From Meghimatium bilineatum (taxonomy: Eukaryota; Mollusca; Gastropoda; Stylommatophora; Philomycidae): a stretch of 64,000 bases of DNA. The DNA lies in the NCBI GenBank assembly GCA_034231615.1, contig CM067322.1:104793767-104857766 (forward strand), read 5' to 3'. Under the pieces are notes generated by a model that made no database searches, was not told the origin of the DNA, and saw nothing but the letters and a program-made list of their open reading frames with translations. Shown here piece after piece: positions 11,220 through 22,550 of the stretch (position 1 is the first letter of the stretch; the number at the start of each line of letters is the position of its first letter). The position numbers and the translations under genes were made by a program.

Positions 11220-11370
11220 TGTTGCATATCATAATGTCGACTTGAATGATATTTGATATTGTTTAATATCGGTATATAAAAGAACGCACTACTACAGAAA
11301 CAATCTGTCTGCAAGATAGCGTGCTGAGAACAGATGCAGGTGTAGTCTTGTTACTGACTATATTGCAACA
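11220..11370 (+). mobile_element. LTR-like 151-bp unit with TATA box (fossil candidate)
   Basis: Starts TGTTGCATATCAT and ends TATATTGCAACA, giving near-complementary ends (TGTTGC/GCAACA), and has GGTATATAAAAG at about 11271-11282, as in a short LTR promoter. It directly follows the 31-bp array. I find no matching target duplication, no second copy in the window and no clear primer site, so this is a candidate solo LTR only. Confidence 0.35.
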
Positions 11371-11729
11371 CTTACTATATCAATATACAATTTGTGATAT
11401 GGAAACTGATGGAAATTTGTTAGATGAAGCTTCTTCGTTTATATCTTCATTACACATGTACCCTCTCTCTGTCTCCTACACAAACTGTCAATGAAAGCTG
11501 AATAGTGAATTGATTTTCTTATATATTTTCTATGTTTCATTTCAGTATCCATTATTTCTGGATATTTTCTGTTTAACGAGCATCACAACTAAATATATTT
11601 AATTATTTCAAAGTCAATTGTCAGGATACACTGTGACATTAAATACAAGAGTAACAACATCCAATCAGAAGTTAAACGGCAGTCACAAACCACAAAATCA
11701 AACCATAACATCAATCTCTTGAAAGAGAA
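11371..11729. other. Unique AT-rich spacer
   Basis: About 360 bp with no tandem structure, RNA gene or recognisable protein motif. Confidence 0.5.
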
Positions 11730-12020
11730 TTAAAAAAATGAAAGGACTTGGACATCCGGAAAGAGCTCTGGGACGTCTTTCTGCTGGTGCAGCCTGACAA
11801 GAGCAAGCCCGCTTACTTGCTGCTGGTGATTGACTAGGGGGAGTGTAATCACGATGTCGATACTGACGCTGCCAGACAAATGAAAACAGAGGTAGCTTAA
11901 TGCATGTTTTCAGCTTGCGAAGAAACACAAGGAAACAAAGAAGTGGATTGTTTGTAACAGGACCGCGTGCTGTGTCAAGCCTTGTCTTTATGCGATATAT
12001 TCTTGTCACACGTGCTCTAG
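11730..12020 (+). pseudogene. piggyBac-like transposase C-terminal remnant
   Basis: In the + strand, around 11900-12010, the translation contains CFQLAKKHKETKKWIVCNRT followed by ACCVKPCLYAIYSCHT. This resembles the cysteine-rich C-terminal domain of piggyBac/PGBD transposases (C..C....K.T...C..C...LC..PCF..YHT), including the order of basic linker, CxxC-like pairs and final YH/CHT. Upstream frames are broken by stops and shifts and I cannot place the catalytic aspartates. No TTAA-flanked ends found. Plain decayed DNA transposon if correct; a chance cysteine-rich frame is the alternative. Confidence 0.45.
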
Positions 12021-12145
12021 ATGATGTATCAAGTCCTGGAAAATACAGAGCAAACTACTATCTGCTGCATACAATAATGAGATCCTAACAATATCACACA
12101 CTGATAGCATGAACAATATCACACAATGATAGCATTAATTTCATA

Positions 12146-12320
12146 GTGAAAAATAATGTATGTTTGACAGTGTAAAATAATGTAAGTTTCACATTGTAAA
12201 ATAATGTAAGTTTGACAGTGTAAAATAATGTAAGTTTGACAGTGTAAATTAATTTGAATTAATTTGACAGCGTAAATTAATTTAGTTAGTTTGACAGTAT
12301 AAATTAATGTCAGTTAGTTT
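12146..12320. repeat. 24-bp degenerate tandem repeat, about 7 copies
   Basis: Unit ACAGTGTAAAATAATGTAAG TTTG, drifting to ACAGTATAAATTAATGTCAG TTAGTTTG at the right end. Confidence 0.85.
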
Positions 12321-12339
12321 GAAACAATATACAGACCCG

Positions 12340-12555
12340 TTATGAGACTGTGTGATACATTCGTATTACTGAAGTTATGAGACTGTGTGATACATCCGTA
12401 TTACTGAAATTATTAGACAGTGATACATCCGTATTACTGAAATTATTAGACAGTGATACATTCGTATTACTGAAATTATTAGACAGTGATACATTCGTAT
12501 TACTGAAGTTATGAGACTGTGTGATACATCCGTATTACTGAAGTTATGAGACAGT
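12340..12555. repeat. 33-35 bp tandem array, left part
   Basis: Unit GAGACAGTGTGATACATTCG plus TATTACTGAAGTTAT, with a TG present or absent. The array is interrupted at ACAGT (12551-12555) by the LTR fossil and resumes at 16821. Confidence 0.95.
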
Positions 12556-12756
12556 TGTAACAGTAACATGGTCTGCAGTTATGCTTGACAGAAACAACTC
12601 GTCTGCAATTTAAAGTATTTGTACCAACATTTACACAAGAGCAAAACATTCAATGTGTTGCATTACCCCCGTCCATCTCTTGCTATCTGTGAAGGGTTCT
12701 CACTTCTTACTGTGAAACCCCCTGCCTGTGAAGGGTTCCACAACCAGATACTATCA
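12556..12756 (-). repeat. 3' LTR of the gypsy-type fossil
   Basis: Read on the minus strand it starts TGATAGTATCTGG and ends GTTACTGTTACA. Both ends match the right-hand LTR at about 98%. Confidence 0.8.
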
Positions 12757-12770
12757 CATCTCGCCCCCTT
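12757..12770 (-). other. Polypurine tract of the fossil
   Basis: On the minus strand AAGGGGGCGAGATG stands immediately before the 3' LTR start (TGATAG), the expected position and composition for plus-strand priming. Confidence 0.65.
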
Positions 12771-13023
12771 GTCACAAAAAAACTTTATGCGGCTTTGTGT
12801 CGTGGCGAATCTAAGTCTATACTTAATTCTGCTGAGGCGGAAAGCCAAGCATACATTTTTCCGGATATAATAAAATGAAAAACAGTGATCCCTCCAACCA
12901 TTCTGTCTTTTATCAAGCTACAACCATGTATCAACAATGTACATCCAATGGGACGTTATATACAAATTACCTAAAAGCCACGTTCGCCATCTTTCCGGTT
13001 AGTTCTGAGATCTGTCTCCGATC

Positions 13024-13848
13024 TTAGTTCTGTTTCATATGATCTATACCTAGAACGATTTGGCGAGCTAATCTGAACGCTGCCTCATTCCTCGGTTTTC
13101 TCCTTACCGCCTGTATCGTAGGTTGGGTAATAATGGTGTCTTCAACGTCGTTCCGTTGTCTACTCGCGGCCCGAGTGTTCCGGAAAGGCGCGTCCTCCGT
13201 GCTGTCCGCCGCAGGCTGAGGTGGTGCCACCGCTTCAACTGTCTCACTGTGAGTCCCAGGTTCCGTCTCGGTGCTGTCGTGTGACTCGCACTCGTCTGTA
13301 TTAGTGTTGTTATCCGCTTCGATTTCGTCGTCATCAGTGTCGTGGTCAGACGCGCTGTCTTCCTCGTTCTCTTCGCCCGACGTCACCTCTTCCATGTGTT
13401 CTTCCGTGGCTGGCTCGTCCGGCACCTTGGACTCTGGTCTGGGCTCTTGAACCTCTTCAGAATGTTCTCTCGCTACCTCACTCAGAGACCTCAACTCTGA
13501 CTGAAGCACGGCCGTTAGCCTCTCTGCTGTCTCTATCTCATTGTCAGACTTCCGTTTGTCTGTCTTGCAGGCTTCTAACTCCTTCAAGATTTCTATAGGT
13601 CGCTCTGTGCAATCCGGGTTCTCTTTATTGCTCGGGCAAACTCTTAAGGCATTTACTCGCCACATTCCTCTATCTATCTCTCGCCGCCTCGAGGAGGAGA
13701 AATTAGCCCTACTGTCGCCTCTGTTCTGTTTCGCAAACGTCCGACTGGGTATTTCGTTCGTCCTGGTTCCTCCCGTGTGCCCGTTCCTGGCTACAACTAA
13801 CTTCTTCTGTATGTTCATAACCTGACTTCTCTGGTCCCTCCTGACCAC
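13024..13848 (-). pseudogene. Acidic open frame downstream of gag in the LTR fossil
   Basis: Open frame of 274 codons inside the element. The N-terminal third is basic (MVRRDQRSQVMNIQKKLVV), followed by a leucine/charged stretch around residues 90-125 that could form a coiled coil, a long Glu/Asp/Thr/Ser-rich region (about 125-225), and a basic end with RRKPRNEAAFRLARQIVLG. I do not recognise a domain. It may be an element-specific accessory product or part of an extended gag. Composition is unlike the surrounding arrays (GC-richer), consistent with a transposon origin. Confidence 0.4.
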
Positions 13849-13959
13849 TGCTCCTATCCGTTCAACCTCCTGTCCTCTTCTTGTGGGTACTGTGTCTTGG
13901 GGTACTCTCTGGTAGGCCCCTATCTCTGAGCGGAACGGTCGTTTCCTGACATCCAGGAA

Positions 13960-14745
13960 TCACTGGGTGAATCTCGTCTCTTCTCCACATTTTTGATCTA
14001 GCGGAAATTCGTGCCTGTACCGTCCTCCCCTTCTGCAGTCTGCCATGAGGTGACCGACCTGCCCACAATCATAGCATCTTCGGTCTATCTTTTCTCGTGC
14101 CTCGTCTCTCTGGTAACTCCTGTTTCCTTTCACGGAATCTGTCAAATCCCCCCTGGTTTAGTGGGAGCGTCTTTTCTACTATATCCGATTCCCTTTCTTG
14201 TGGCTCCTTGCCCAACCTTAATTCGATCCACTTAATAGTGCGCTCCTTCGTCTGTGCTAAACGGAGAGCATCGTCTAGCGTGCTGGGACCGGTTTGAATG
14301 AGGTGACGTTTAATCGCTCCTGGCAGCAACCCTTCTACAAAATAGTGCAGGAGTATTCTCCATACACCTCTTTCCTCAATTTCCTGGAGAAAAGCTTGTT
14401 CTGCCAGACGTAACAGTCTGTCTCCGAAAGCTTCCACTGTTTCAGCCACGTTTTGTCTAACCTGTGTTAGCAATACTAGCGCATATTCAGCTCCGGAGAG
14501 TCCACCATATCTCCGTTCTAATCCCGCTTGGAAGTCCTTCCAGGATTCTGCTGGTACTCTCTCTATCCTGAGCCTAATTGTCTCCGCTACTAGACAGTTG
14601 CTAGCTTGCAGAGCTAACAATTTCTTGTTATAGTCGCTGGCCCTTGTCAACAACGCGCACATTTCTATATCTGCTATCCAGCTCTTGAAGTGCGCTTCGT
14701 TCCCTGAGAACGGCGTAATAACGGTAGCCGAACCTTGCCATCTTA
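13960..14745 (-). pseudogene. Gag region (capsid-type domain and CCHC zinc knuckle) of the LTR fossil
   Basis: The region 14069-14745 encodes a retrotransposon gag capsid-type domain: an FSGNEAHFKSWIADIE-like start, then ESWKDFQAGLERRYGG, LLTQVRQNVAETVEAFGDRL and FVEGLLPGAIKRHLIQTGP, the order seen in Ty3/gypsy Gag. Within 13960-14145 lies CYDCGQVGHLMADC, a C-X2-C-X4-H-X4-C nucleocapsid zinc knuckle. Role in the family: particle assembly and RNA packaging. The region is GC-richer than its surroundings. Treated as a fossil; not intact as a single product. Confidence 0.75.
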
Positions 14746-15003
14746 AGGCTTGTATTAATTACGCAGCTCAGACTTCTCTACTTCTGTGTTGGCTTCCTGG
14801 GCCAAGGCCTTTTGTTCCATTTTCTCCCTACACCTCTTTTATGAGTTTCCACTTACTACATCCGTAACGTCCTCTCAACTCTACTATTATCTCTGGATAG
14901 CCTTTATCTGCTAATCTATGTGTGAACAAACAATCCTACTTTAGTTATATTATCAAGTTGATATATATATAAATATGCATAAAACAAATATGTCAAGTAT
15001 CTA

Positions 15004-15215
15004 ATTATCTCCTCTGTGGAATGAATCATTTATAAATTCAAAATCTCCTCGGTGGATCTAGCATTAATAAATTCAATATCTCCTCTGTGGATCTAACATT
15101 CATAAATTCACTATCTCCTCTGTGGATCTAACATTCATAAATTCAATATCTCCTCTGTGGAAGGAACATTAATAAATTCGATATCTCCCCTGTGGAATAA
15201 ACATTTTTAAATTGA
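15004..15215. repeat. 35-bp tandem repeat in the fossil's leader, about 6 copies
   Basis: ATCTCCTCTGTGGATCTAAC ATTCATAAATTCA recurs with 35-bp spacing (for example 15078 and 15113) between the 5' LTR and gag. Flanking copies are diverged. Confidence 0.85.
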
Positions 15216-15608
15216 GTATCTAATTAATTTTGACTTTAACTATTAATGTTAAACACCAAAATAAATGTTCATTTCTCTCAGTCGTTCTGGTCCTGTCGGA
15301 GAATTTATAAATTTAGCTATAGTCTCCACAGAGTAATAGATTGTTCGTAAATTAGATAACAATTGTTCACTTCTCTCTGTTCTGTGATAATTAGTTAGTA
15401 TGACATACTCACATCAATGTCAGTCTGGTGTTCCTTGAAATTTTAATAAACTGCACACGCAATAATTAATTAACCGCACTGGTAACTGAAATTCGCGACA
15501 GCTCGTGTCGCAACTTGAAACTAAATTTACCACACACCGATTTTCTCTTTGAAACTTCTGCGTTTCAGTATAATTGGCCTTCGTGATGATCAAATATAGG
15601 GTAGTACT

Positions 15609-15626
15609 CCACGTTGGCCGGGACCA
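15609..15626 (-). other. Candidate tRNA primer-binding site
   Basis: On the minus strand TGGTCCCGGCCAACGTGG lies 18 nt inside the 5' LTR. It begins with TGG as primer sites do, but I cannot assign the tRNA and the spacing is larger than usual. Confidence 0.3.
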
Positions 15627-15644
15627 TCCTTGTCACGGCACTAG

Positions 15645-16820
15645 TGTAACAGTAACGTGGTCTGCAGTTATGCTTGACAGAAACAACTTGTTACCGAAAA
15701 CATATAGTTGACTGTCTGTCCTGGACAGACTAGTGTGACAGAAAGAAGATCTGCAGTGTCACAATAATTTGCGCCGGAAGAAAATGCCTTTTAGGCCTTA
15801 CTGGAATACTGGTGCTGTGACCATAAGAGTTATATGATACACCATAAGAGAGGCAAATAAACACAAGGCACAAGTCATAATCTAGTCTTTCGAGTCCGTC
15901 CTCAACTCTGCAGACTAATCCTAAATTATCTGCAATTGGGCAATAATATAATCACCTCAGATTACAAATTACGCTAACACATCCAGGAATTGCACCACTC
16001 GGGTTCTAAGCTAAGTCTTAGAGAGTATACCAACTATCTGACTCTATGATTGTCTTAGCTGCGAGACTAAACTGAGACTTGTCTCTCCGGGGAGACAAGT
16101 ACTAACTCTCGGGACTCCTCCTGGAGACTCTCCGGGGACTCTCTGGGCCTCTAGCACTGGTTCACCCTCTTTTTGTGTGCTCCGGTGAGGTCCTCCACTC
16201 CACCCTTCTTCTTACTCCCCACCTATCATCTTCTCTTCTCGGTCCGCGTTTCTGCTGCTTCTGACTCCACCTCTACATTATCTTGTCAAACTCCTGTACG
16301 CATTTATTAAACCATGCGTAACGTTAGATGTTCCTCTCTGGTAAGAGGCTATGCCCCTAGCATTACGCAACTTAATACTCTTGCCAATTCTATTGTCTGG
16401 TTGTTGCGAGTATCCACGACTTCAGACGGACTCTGTGTGAGTTTGTAGACACTCGTATTATCCTAGTCCAAACATCCCATTGTCCTTCCTGAGGTATGGT
16501 ATAGTCGCGTCACAATAGCTTTTTTTCTGCTTCTGTAGTTTCGTCATGTCTGCCTCCCGTGTCCGAGTGCGTAAGATGCAGACTCGTGATAAATAATATT
16601 GCCTTTAGCTAAAGCGTACTAGCTTGTCTCATACTTTCTGTCTGACATGTGCGAGAACAACTCGTCTGCAATTTAAAGTATTTGTACCAACATTTACACA
16701 AGAGCAAAACATTCAATGTGTTGCATATCCCCCGTCCATCTCTTGCTATCTGTGAAGGGTTCTCACTTCTTACTGTGAAACCCCCTGCATGTGAAGGGTT
16801 CCACAACCAGATACTATCAT
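15645..16820 (-). repeat. 5' LTR of the gypsy-type fossil
   Basis: Begins (minus strand) with TGATAGTATCTGG at about 16819 and ends GTTACTGTTACA at 15645. The array unit and ACAGT target duplication follow directly at 16821. Confidence 0.75.
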
Positions 16821-17665
16821 ACAGTGATACATTCGTATTACTGAAGTTATGAGACCGTGATACATCCGTATTACTGAAGCTATGAGACAGTGCGATACAT
16901 TTGTATTACTGAAGTTATGAGACAGTGTGATACATTTGTATTACTGAAGTTATGTGACAGTGTGATACATTTGTATTACTGAAGTTATGAGACATTGATA
17001 CATCCGTATTACTGAAGTTATGAGACAGTGATACATTCGTATTACTGAAGTTATGAGACTGTGATACATTCGTATTACTGAAGATATAAGACAGTGTGAT
17101 ACATTCGTATTACTGAAGGAATGAGACAGTGTGATACATTCGTATTAATGAATTTATGAGACATTGATACATTCGTATTACTGAAGTTATGTGACTGTGT
17201 GACACATTCGTATTACTGAAGTTATGAGACAGTGTGATAAATTCTTATTAATGAGTTTATGAGACAGTGATACATTCGTATTACTGAAGATATGAGACTG
17301 TAATACATTCGTATTACTGAAGGTATTACACAGTGTGATACATTCGTATTACTGAAGTTATTAGACAGTGATACATTGGTATTACTAAAGTTAAGAGACA
17401 GTGTGATACATTCGTATTACTGAAGTTATGAGACTGTGATACATCCGTATTACTGAAGGTATGAGACAATGTGTTACATTCGTATTACTGAAGGTATGGT
17501 CCAGTGGGATACATTAGTATTACTGAAGCTATGAGACAGTGATACATTCGTATTACTGATGTTATGAGACTGTGATACATCAGCATTATTGAATGTATGA
17601 TTCAGTGGGATACATTCGTATTACTGAAGGTATGAGACAAGGTGATACAATCGTATTACTGAAGC
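16821..17665. repeat. 33-35 bp tandem array, right part
   Basis: Continuation of 12340-12555, about 25 more copies of GATACATTCGTATTACTGAA GTTATGAGACAGTG with many substitutions. Clearly older and less homogeneous than the neighbouring 18-bp satellite. Confidence 0.95.
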
Positions 17666-17667
17666 GT

Positions 17668-17960
17668 TAAGATCGGAACAATTGAATATCGTACCGAAAT
17701 TGCAAGAAAGGCATTCATTAAACTTTACAAGGGAGACGCAAGAATATATATTTTTCTTATTGTCACAAGTCTAATGGAGAAACTGTTGATAAGGACGGCG
17801 TTACTTAGAGTTCTTATCAGTGCCAGGTGATGAACTAATTTCCTGTCTGACGTGTGTAGACACTTACACTTCTGGAAGGACAAGACCGTACCCAGATACC
17901 GAACTCGTGGAATGTGGATGCTGAATCTTGAGGCTGCATAGAATAATGTAGGCAACGCGT
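17668..17960 (+). mobile_element. Possible LINE reverse-transcriptase fragment
   Basis: The + strand near 17668-17800 reads GTIEYRTEIARKAFIKLYK, similar to the RTE-type segment RIEYRIEKARKAF..LKK that precedes the YGSETWT motif. Later residues are not convincing. May be a short LINE relic between the two arrays; weak. Confidence 0.3.
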
Positions 17961-20900
17961 TTACATTGTTTAATATTTAATATATGTTGTGTATTAATTA
18001 GAAGTTGTGTATGAGTTAGAAGTTGTGTATTAGTTAGAAGTTGTGTATGAGTTAGAAGTTGTGTATGAGTTAGAAGTTGTGTATGAGTTAGAAGTTGTGT
18101 ATGAGTTAGAAGTTGTGTATGAGTTAGAAGTTGTGTATGAGTTTGAAGTTGTGTATTAGTTAGAAGTTGTGTATAACTTAGAAGTTGTTTATTAGTTAGA
18201 AGTTGTGTGTTAGTTAGAAGTTGTGTATTAGTTAGAAGTTGTGTATTAGAAGTTGTGTATTAATTAGAAGTTGTGTATTAGAAGTTGTGTATTAGTTAGA
18301 AGTTGTGTATTAGAAGTTGTGTACTAGTTAGAAGTTGTGTATTAGAAGTTGTGTATTAATTAGAAGTTGTGTATTAGAAGTTGTGTATTAGTTAGAAGTT
18401 GTATATTAGTTAGAAGTCGTGTATTAGTTAGAAATTGTGTATTAGTTAGAAGTTGTGTATTAGTTAGAAGTTGTGTATTAGTTAGAGGTTTTGTATTAGA
18501 AGTAGTGTATTAGTTAGAAGTTGTGTATGAGTTAGAAGTTGTGTATTAGTTAGAAGTTGTGTATGAGTTAGAAGTTGTGTATGAGTTAGAAGTTGTGTAT
18601 TAGTTAGAAGTTGTGTATTAGTTAGAAGTTGTGTATTAGTTAGAAGTTGTGTATTAGTTAGAAGTTGTGTATTAGTTAGAAGTTGTGTATTAGTTAGAAG
18701 TTGTGTATTAGTTAGAAGTTGTGTATTAGTTAGAAGTTGTGTATTAGTTAGAAGTTGTGTATTAGTTAGAAGTTGTGTATTAGTTAGAAGTTGTGTATTA
18801 GTTAGAAGTTGTGTATTAGTTAGAAGTTGTGTATTAGTTAGAAGTTGTCTATTAATTAGAAGTTGTGTATTAGTTAGAAGTTGTGTATTAATTAGAAGTT
18901 GTGTATTAGTTAGAAGTTGTGTATTAGTTAGAAGTTGTGTATTAGTTAGAAGTTGTGTATTAGTTAGAAGTTGTGTATTAGTTAGAAGTTGTGTATAATT
19001 TAGAAGTTGTGTATTAGTTAGAAGTTGTGTATTAGTTAGAAGTTATGTATTAGTTAGAAGTTGTGTATTAGTTAGAAGTTGTGTATAATTTAGAAGTTGT
19101 GTATTAGTTAGAAGTTGTGTATTAGTTAGAAGTTGTGTATTACTTAGAAGTTGTGTATTAGTTAGAAGTTGTGTATTAGTTAGAAGTTGTGTATTAGTTA
19201 GAAGTTGTGTATTAGTTAGAAGTTGTGTATTAGTTAGAAGTTGTGTATTAGTTAGAGGTTTTGTATTAGTTAGAAGTTGTGTATGAGTTAGAAGTTGTGT
19301 ATGAGTTAGAAGTTGTGTATTAGTTAGAAGTTGTGTATTAGTTAGAAGTTGTGTATTAGTTAGAAGTTGTGTATTAGTTAGAAGTTGTGTATTAGTTAGA
19401 AGTTGTGTATTAGTTAGAAGTTGTGTATTAGTTAGAAGTTGTGTATTAGTTAGAAGTTGTGTATTAGTTAGAAGTTGTGTATTAGTTAGAAGTTGTGTAT
19501 TAGTTAGAAGTTGTGTATTAGTTAGAAGTTGTGTATTAGTTAGAAGTTGTGTATTAGTTAGAAGTTGTGTATTAGTTAGAAGTTGTGTATTAGTTAGAAG
19601 TTGTGTATTAGTTAGAAGTTGTCTATTTATTAGAAGTTATGTATTAGTTAGAAGTTGTGTATTAATTAGAAGTTGTGTATTAGTTAGAAGTTGTGTATTA
19701 GTTAGAAGTTGTGTATTAGTTAGAAGTTGTGTATTAGTTAGAAGTTGTGTATTAGTTAGAAGTTGTGTATAATTTAGAAGTTGTGTATTAGTTAGAAGTT
19801 GTGTATTAGTTAGAAGTTGTGTATTAGTTAGAAGTTGTGTATTAGTTAGAAGTTGTGTATAATTTAGAAGTTGTGTATTAGTTAGAAGTTGTGTATTAGT
19901 TAGAAGTTGTGTATTAGTTAGAAGTTGTGTATTAGTTAGAAGTTGTGTATTAGTTAGAAGTTGTGTATTAGTTAGAAGTTGTGTATTAGTTAGAAGTTGT
20001 GTATTAGTTAGAGGTTTTGTATTAGTTAGAAGTTGTGTATTAGTTAGAAGTTGTGTATTAGTTAGAAGTTGTGTATTATTTAGAAGTTGTGTATTAGTTA
20101 GAAGTTGTGTATTAGTTAGAAGTTGTGTATTAGTTAGAAGTTGTGTATTAGTTAGAAGTTGTGTATTAGTTAGAAGTTGTGTATTAATTAGAAGTTGTGT
20201 ATTAGTTAGAAGTTGTGTATTAATTAGAAGTTGTGTATTAGTTAGAAGTTGTGTATTAGTTAAAAGTTGTGTATTAGTTAGAAGTTGTGTATTAGTTAGA
20301 AGTTGTGTATTAGTTAGAAGTTGTGTATTAGTTAGAAGTTGTGTATTAGTTAGAAGTTGTGTATTAGTAAGAAGTTGTGTATTAGTTAGAAGTTGTGTAT
20401 TAGTTAGAGGTTTTGTATTAGTTAGAAGTTGTGTATTAGTTAGAAGTTGTGTATTAGTTAGAAGTTGTGTATTAGTTAGAAGTTGTGTATTAGTTAGAAG
20501 TTGTGTATTAGAAGTTGTGTATTAGTTAGAAGTTGTGTATTAGTTAGAAGTTGTGTATTAGTTAGAAGTTGTGTATAATTTAGAAGTTGTGTATTAGTTA
20601 GAAGTTGTGTATTAGTTAGAAGTTGTGTATTAGTTAGAAGTTGTGTATTAGTTAGAAGTTGTGTATAATTTAGAAGTTGTGTATTAGTTAGAAGTTGTGT
20701 ATTAGTTAGAAGTTGTGTATTAGTTAGAAGTTGTGTATTAGTTAGAAGTTGTGTATTAGTGAGAAGTTGTGTATTAGTTAGAGGTTTTGTATTAGTTAGA
20801 AGTTGTGTATGAGTTAGAAGTTGTGTATGAGTTAGAAGTTGTGTATTAGTTAGAAGTTTTGTATTAGTTAGAAGTTGTGTATTAGTTAGAAGTTGTGTAT

Positions 20901-22550
20901 TAGTTAGAAGTTGTGTATTAGTTAGAAGTTGTGTATTAGTTAGAAGTTGTGTATTAGTTAGAAGTTGTGTATTAGTTAGAAGTTGTGTATTAGTTAGAAG
21001 TTGTGTATTAGTTAGAAGTTGTGTATTAGTTAGAAGTTGTGTATTAGTTAGAAGTTGTGTATTAGTTAGAAGTTGTGTATTAGTTAGAAGTTGTGTATTA
21101 GTTAGAAGTTGTCTATTAATTAGATGTTGTGTATTAGTTAGAAGTTGTGTATTAATTAGAAGTTGTGTATTAGTTAGAAGTTGTGTATTAGTTAGAAGTT
21201 GTGTATTAGTTAGAAGTTGTGTATTAGTTAGAAGTTGTGTATTAGTTAGAAGTTGTGTATAATTTAGAAGTTGTGTATTAGTTAGAAGTTGTGTATTAGT
21301 TATAAGTTGTGTATTAGTTATAAGTTGTGTATTAGTTAGAAGTTGTGTATTAGTTAGAAGTTGTGTATAATTTAGAAGTTGTATATTAGTTAGAAGTTGT
21401 GTATTAGTTAGAAGTTGTGTATTAGTTAGAAGTTGTGTATTAGTTAGAAGTTGTGTATTAGTTAGAAGTTGTGTATTAGTTAGAAGTTGTGTATTAGTTA
21501 GAAGTTGTGTATTAGTTAGAGGTTTTGTATTAGTTAGAAGTTGTGTATTAGTTAGAAGTTGTGTATTAGTTAGAAGTTGTGTATTAGTTAGAAGTTGTGT
21601 ATTAGTTAGAAGTTGTGTATTAGTTAGAAGTTGTGTATTAGTTAGAAGTTGTGTATTAGTTAGAAGTTGTGTATTAGTTAGAAGTTGTGTATTAATTAGA
21701 AGTTGTGTATTAATTAGAAGTTGTGTATTAGTTAGAAGTTGTGTATTAGTTAGAAGTTGTGTATTAGTTAGAAGTTGTGTATTAGTTAGAAGTTGTGTAT
21801 TAGTTAGAAGTTGTGTATTAGTTAGAAGTTGTGTATAATTTAGAAGTTGTGTATTAGTTAGAAGTTGTGTATTAGTTAGAAGTTGTGTATTAGTTAGAAG
21901 TTGTGTATTAGTTAGAAGTTGTGTATTAGTTAGAAGTTGTGTATTAGTTAGAAGTTGTGTATCAGTTAGAAGTTGTGTATTAGTTAGAAGTTGTGTATTA
22001 GTTAGAGGTTTTGTATTAGTTAGAAGTTGTGTATTAGTTAGAAGTTGTGTATTAGTTAGAAGTTGTGTATTAGTTAGAAGTTGTGTATTAGTTAGAAGTT
22101 GTGTATTAGTTAGAAGTTGTGTATTAGAAGTTGTGTATTAGTTAGAAGTTGTGTATTAGTTAGAAGTTGTGTATTAGTTAGAAGTTGTGTGTTAGTTAGA
22201 AGTTGTGTATTAGTTAGAAGTTGTGTATTAGTTAGAAGTTGTGTGTTAGTTAGAAGTTGTGTATTAGTTAGAAGTTGTGTATTAGTTAGAAGTTGTGTAT
22301 AACTTAGAAGTTGTGTATAACTTAGAAGTTGTATATTAGTTAGAAGTTGTGTATAACTTAGAAGTTGTGTATAACTTAGAAGTGGTTTATTAGGTAGAAG
22401 TTGTGTGTTAGTTAGAAGTTGTGTATAACTTAGAAGTTGTGTATCACTTAGAAGTTGTGTATAACTTAGAAGTTGTGTATAACTTAGAAGTTGTGTATAA
22501 CTTAGAAGTTGTGTATAACTTAGAAGTTGTTTATTAGTTAGAAGTTGTGT

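Larger units (their letters stand above)
12556..16820 (-). mobile_element. Ty3/gypsy-type LTR retrotransposon fossil
   Basis: Minus-strand element in a tandem array, flanked by the 5-bp target duplication ACAGT (12551-12555 and 16821-16825). Parts in element order: 5' LTR 15645-16820, candidate primer site, leader with a small tandem repeat, gag region, an acidic open frame, polypurine tract, 3' LTR 12556-12756. No protease, reverse transcriptase or integrase motifs are visible, so it is a gag-only, non-autonomous or reduced copy, and it is broken (a handful of breaks). Shared LTR parts are about 98% identical (roughly four differences in about 208 bp), so it is relatively young. The LTRs are of unequal length. 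Family assignment rests on the gag capsid/CCHC type and is inference. Confidence 0.8.
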
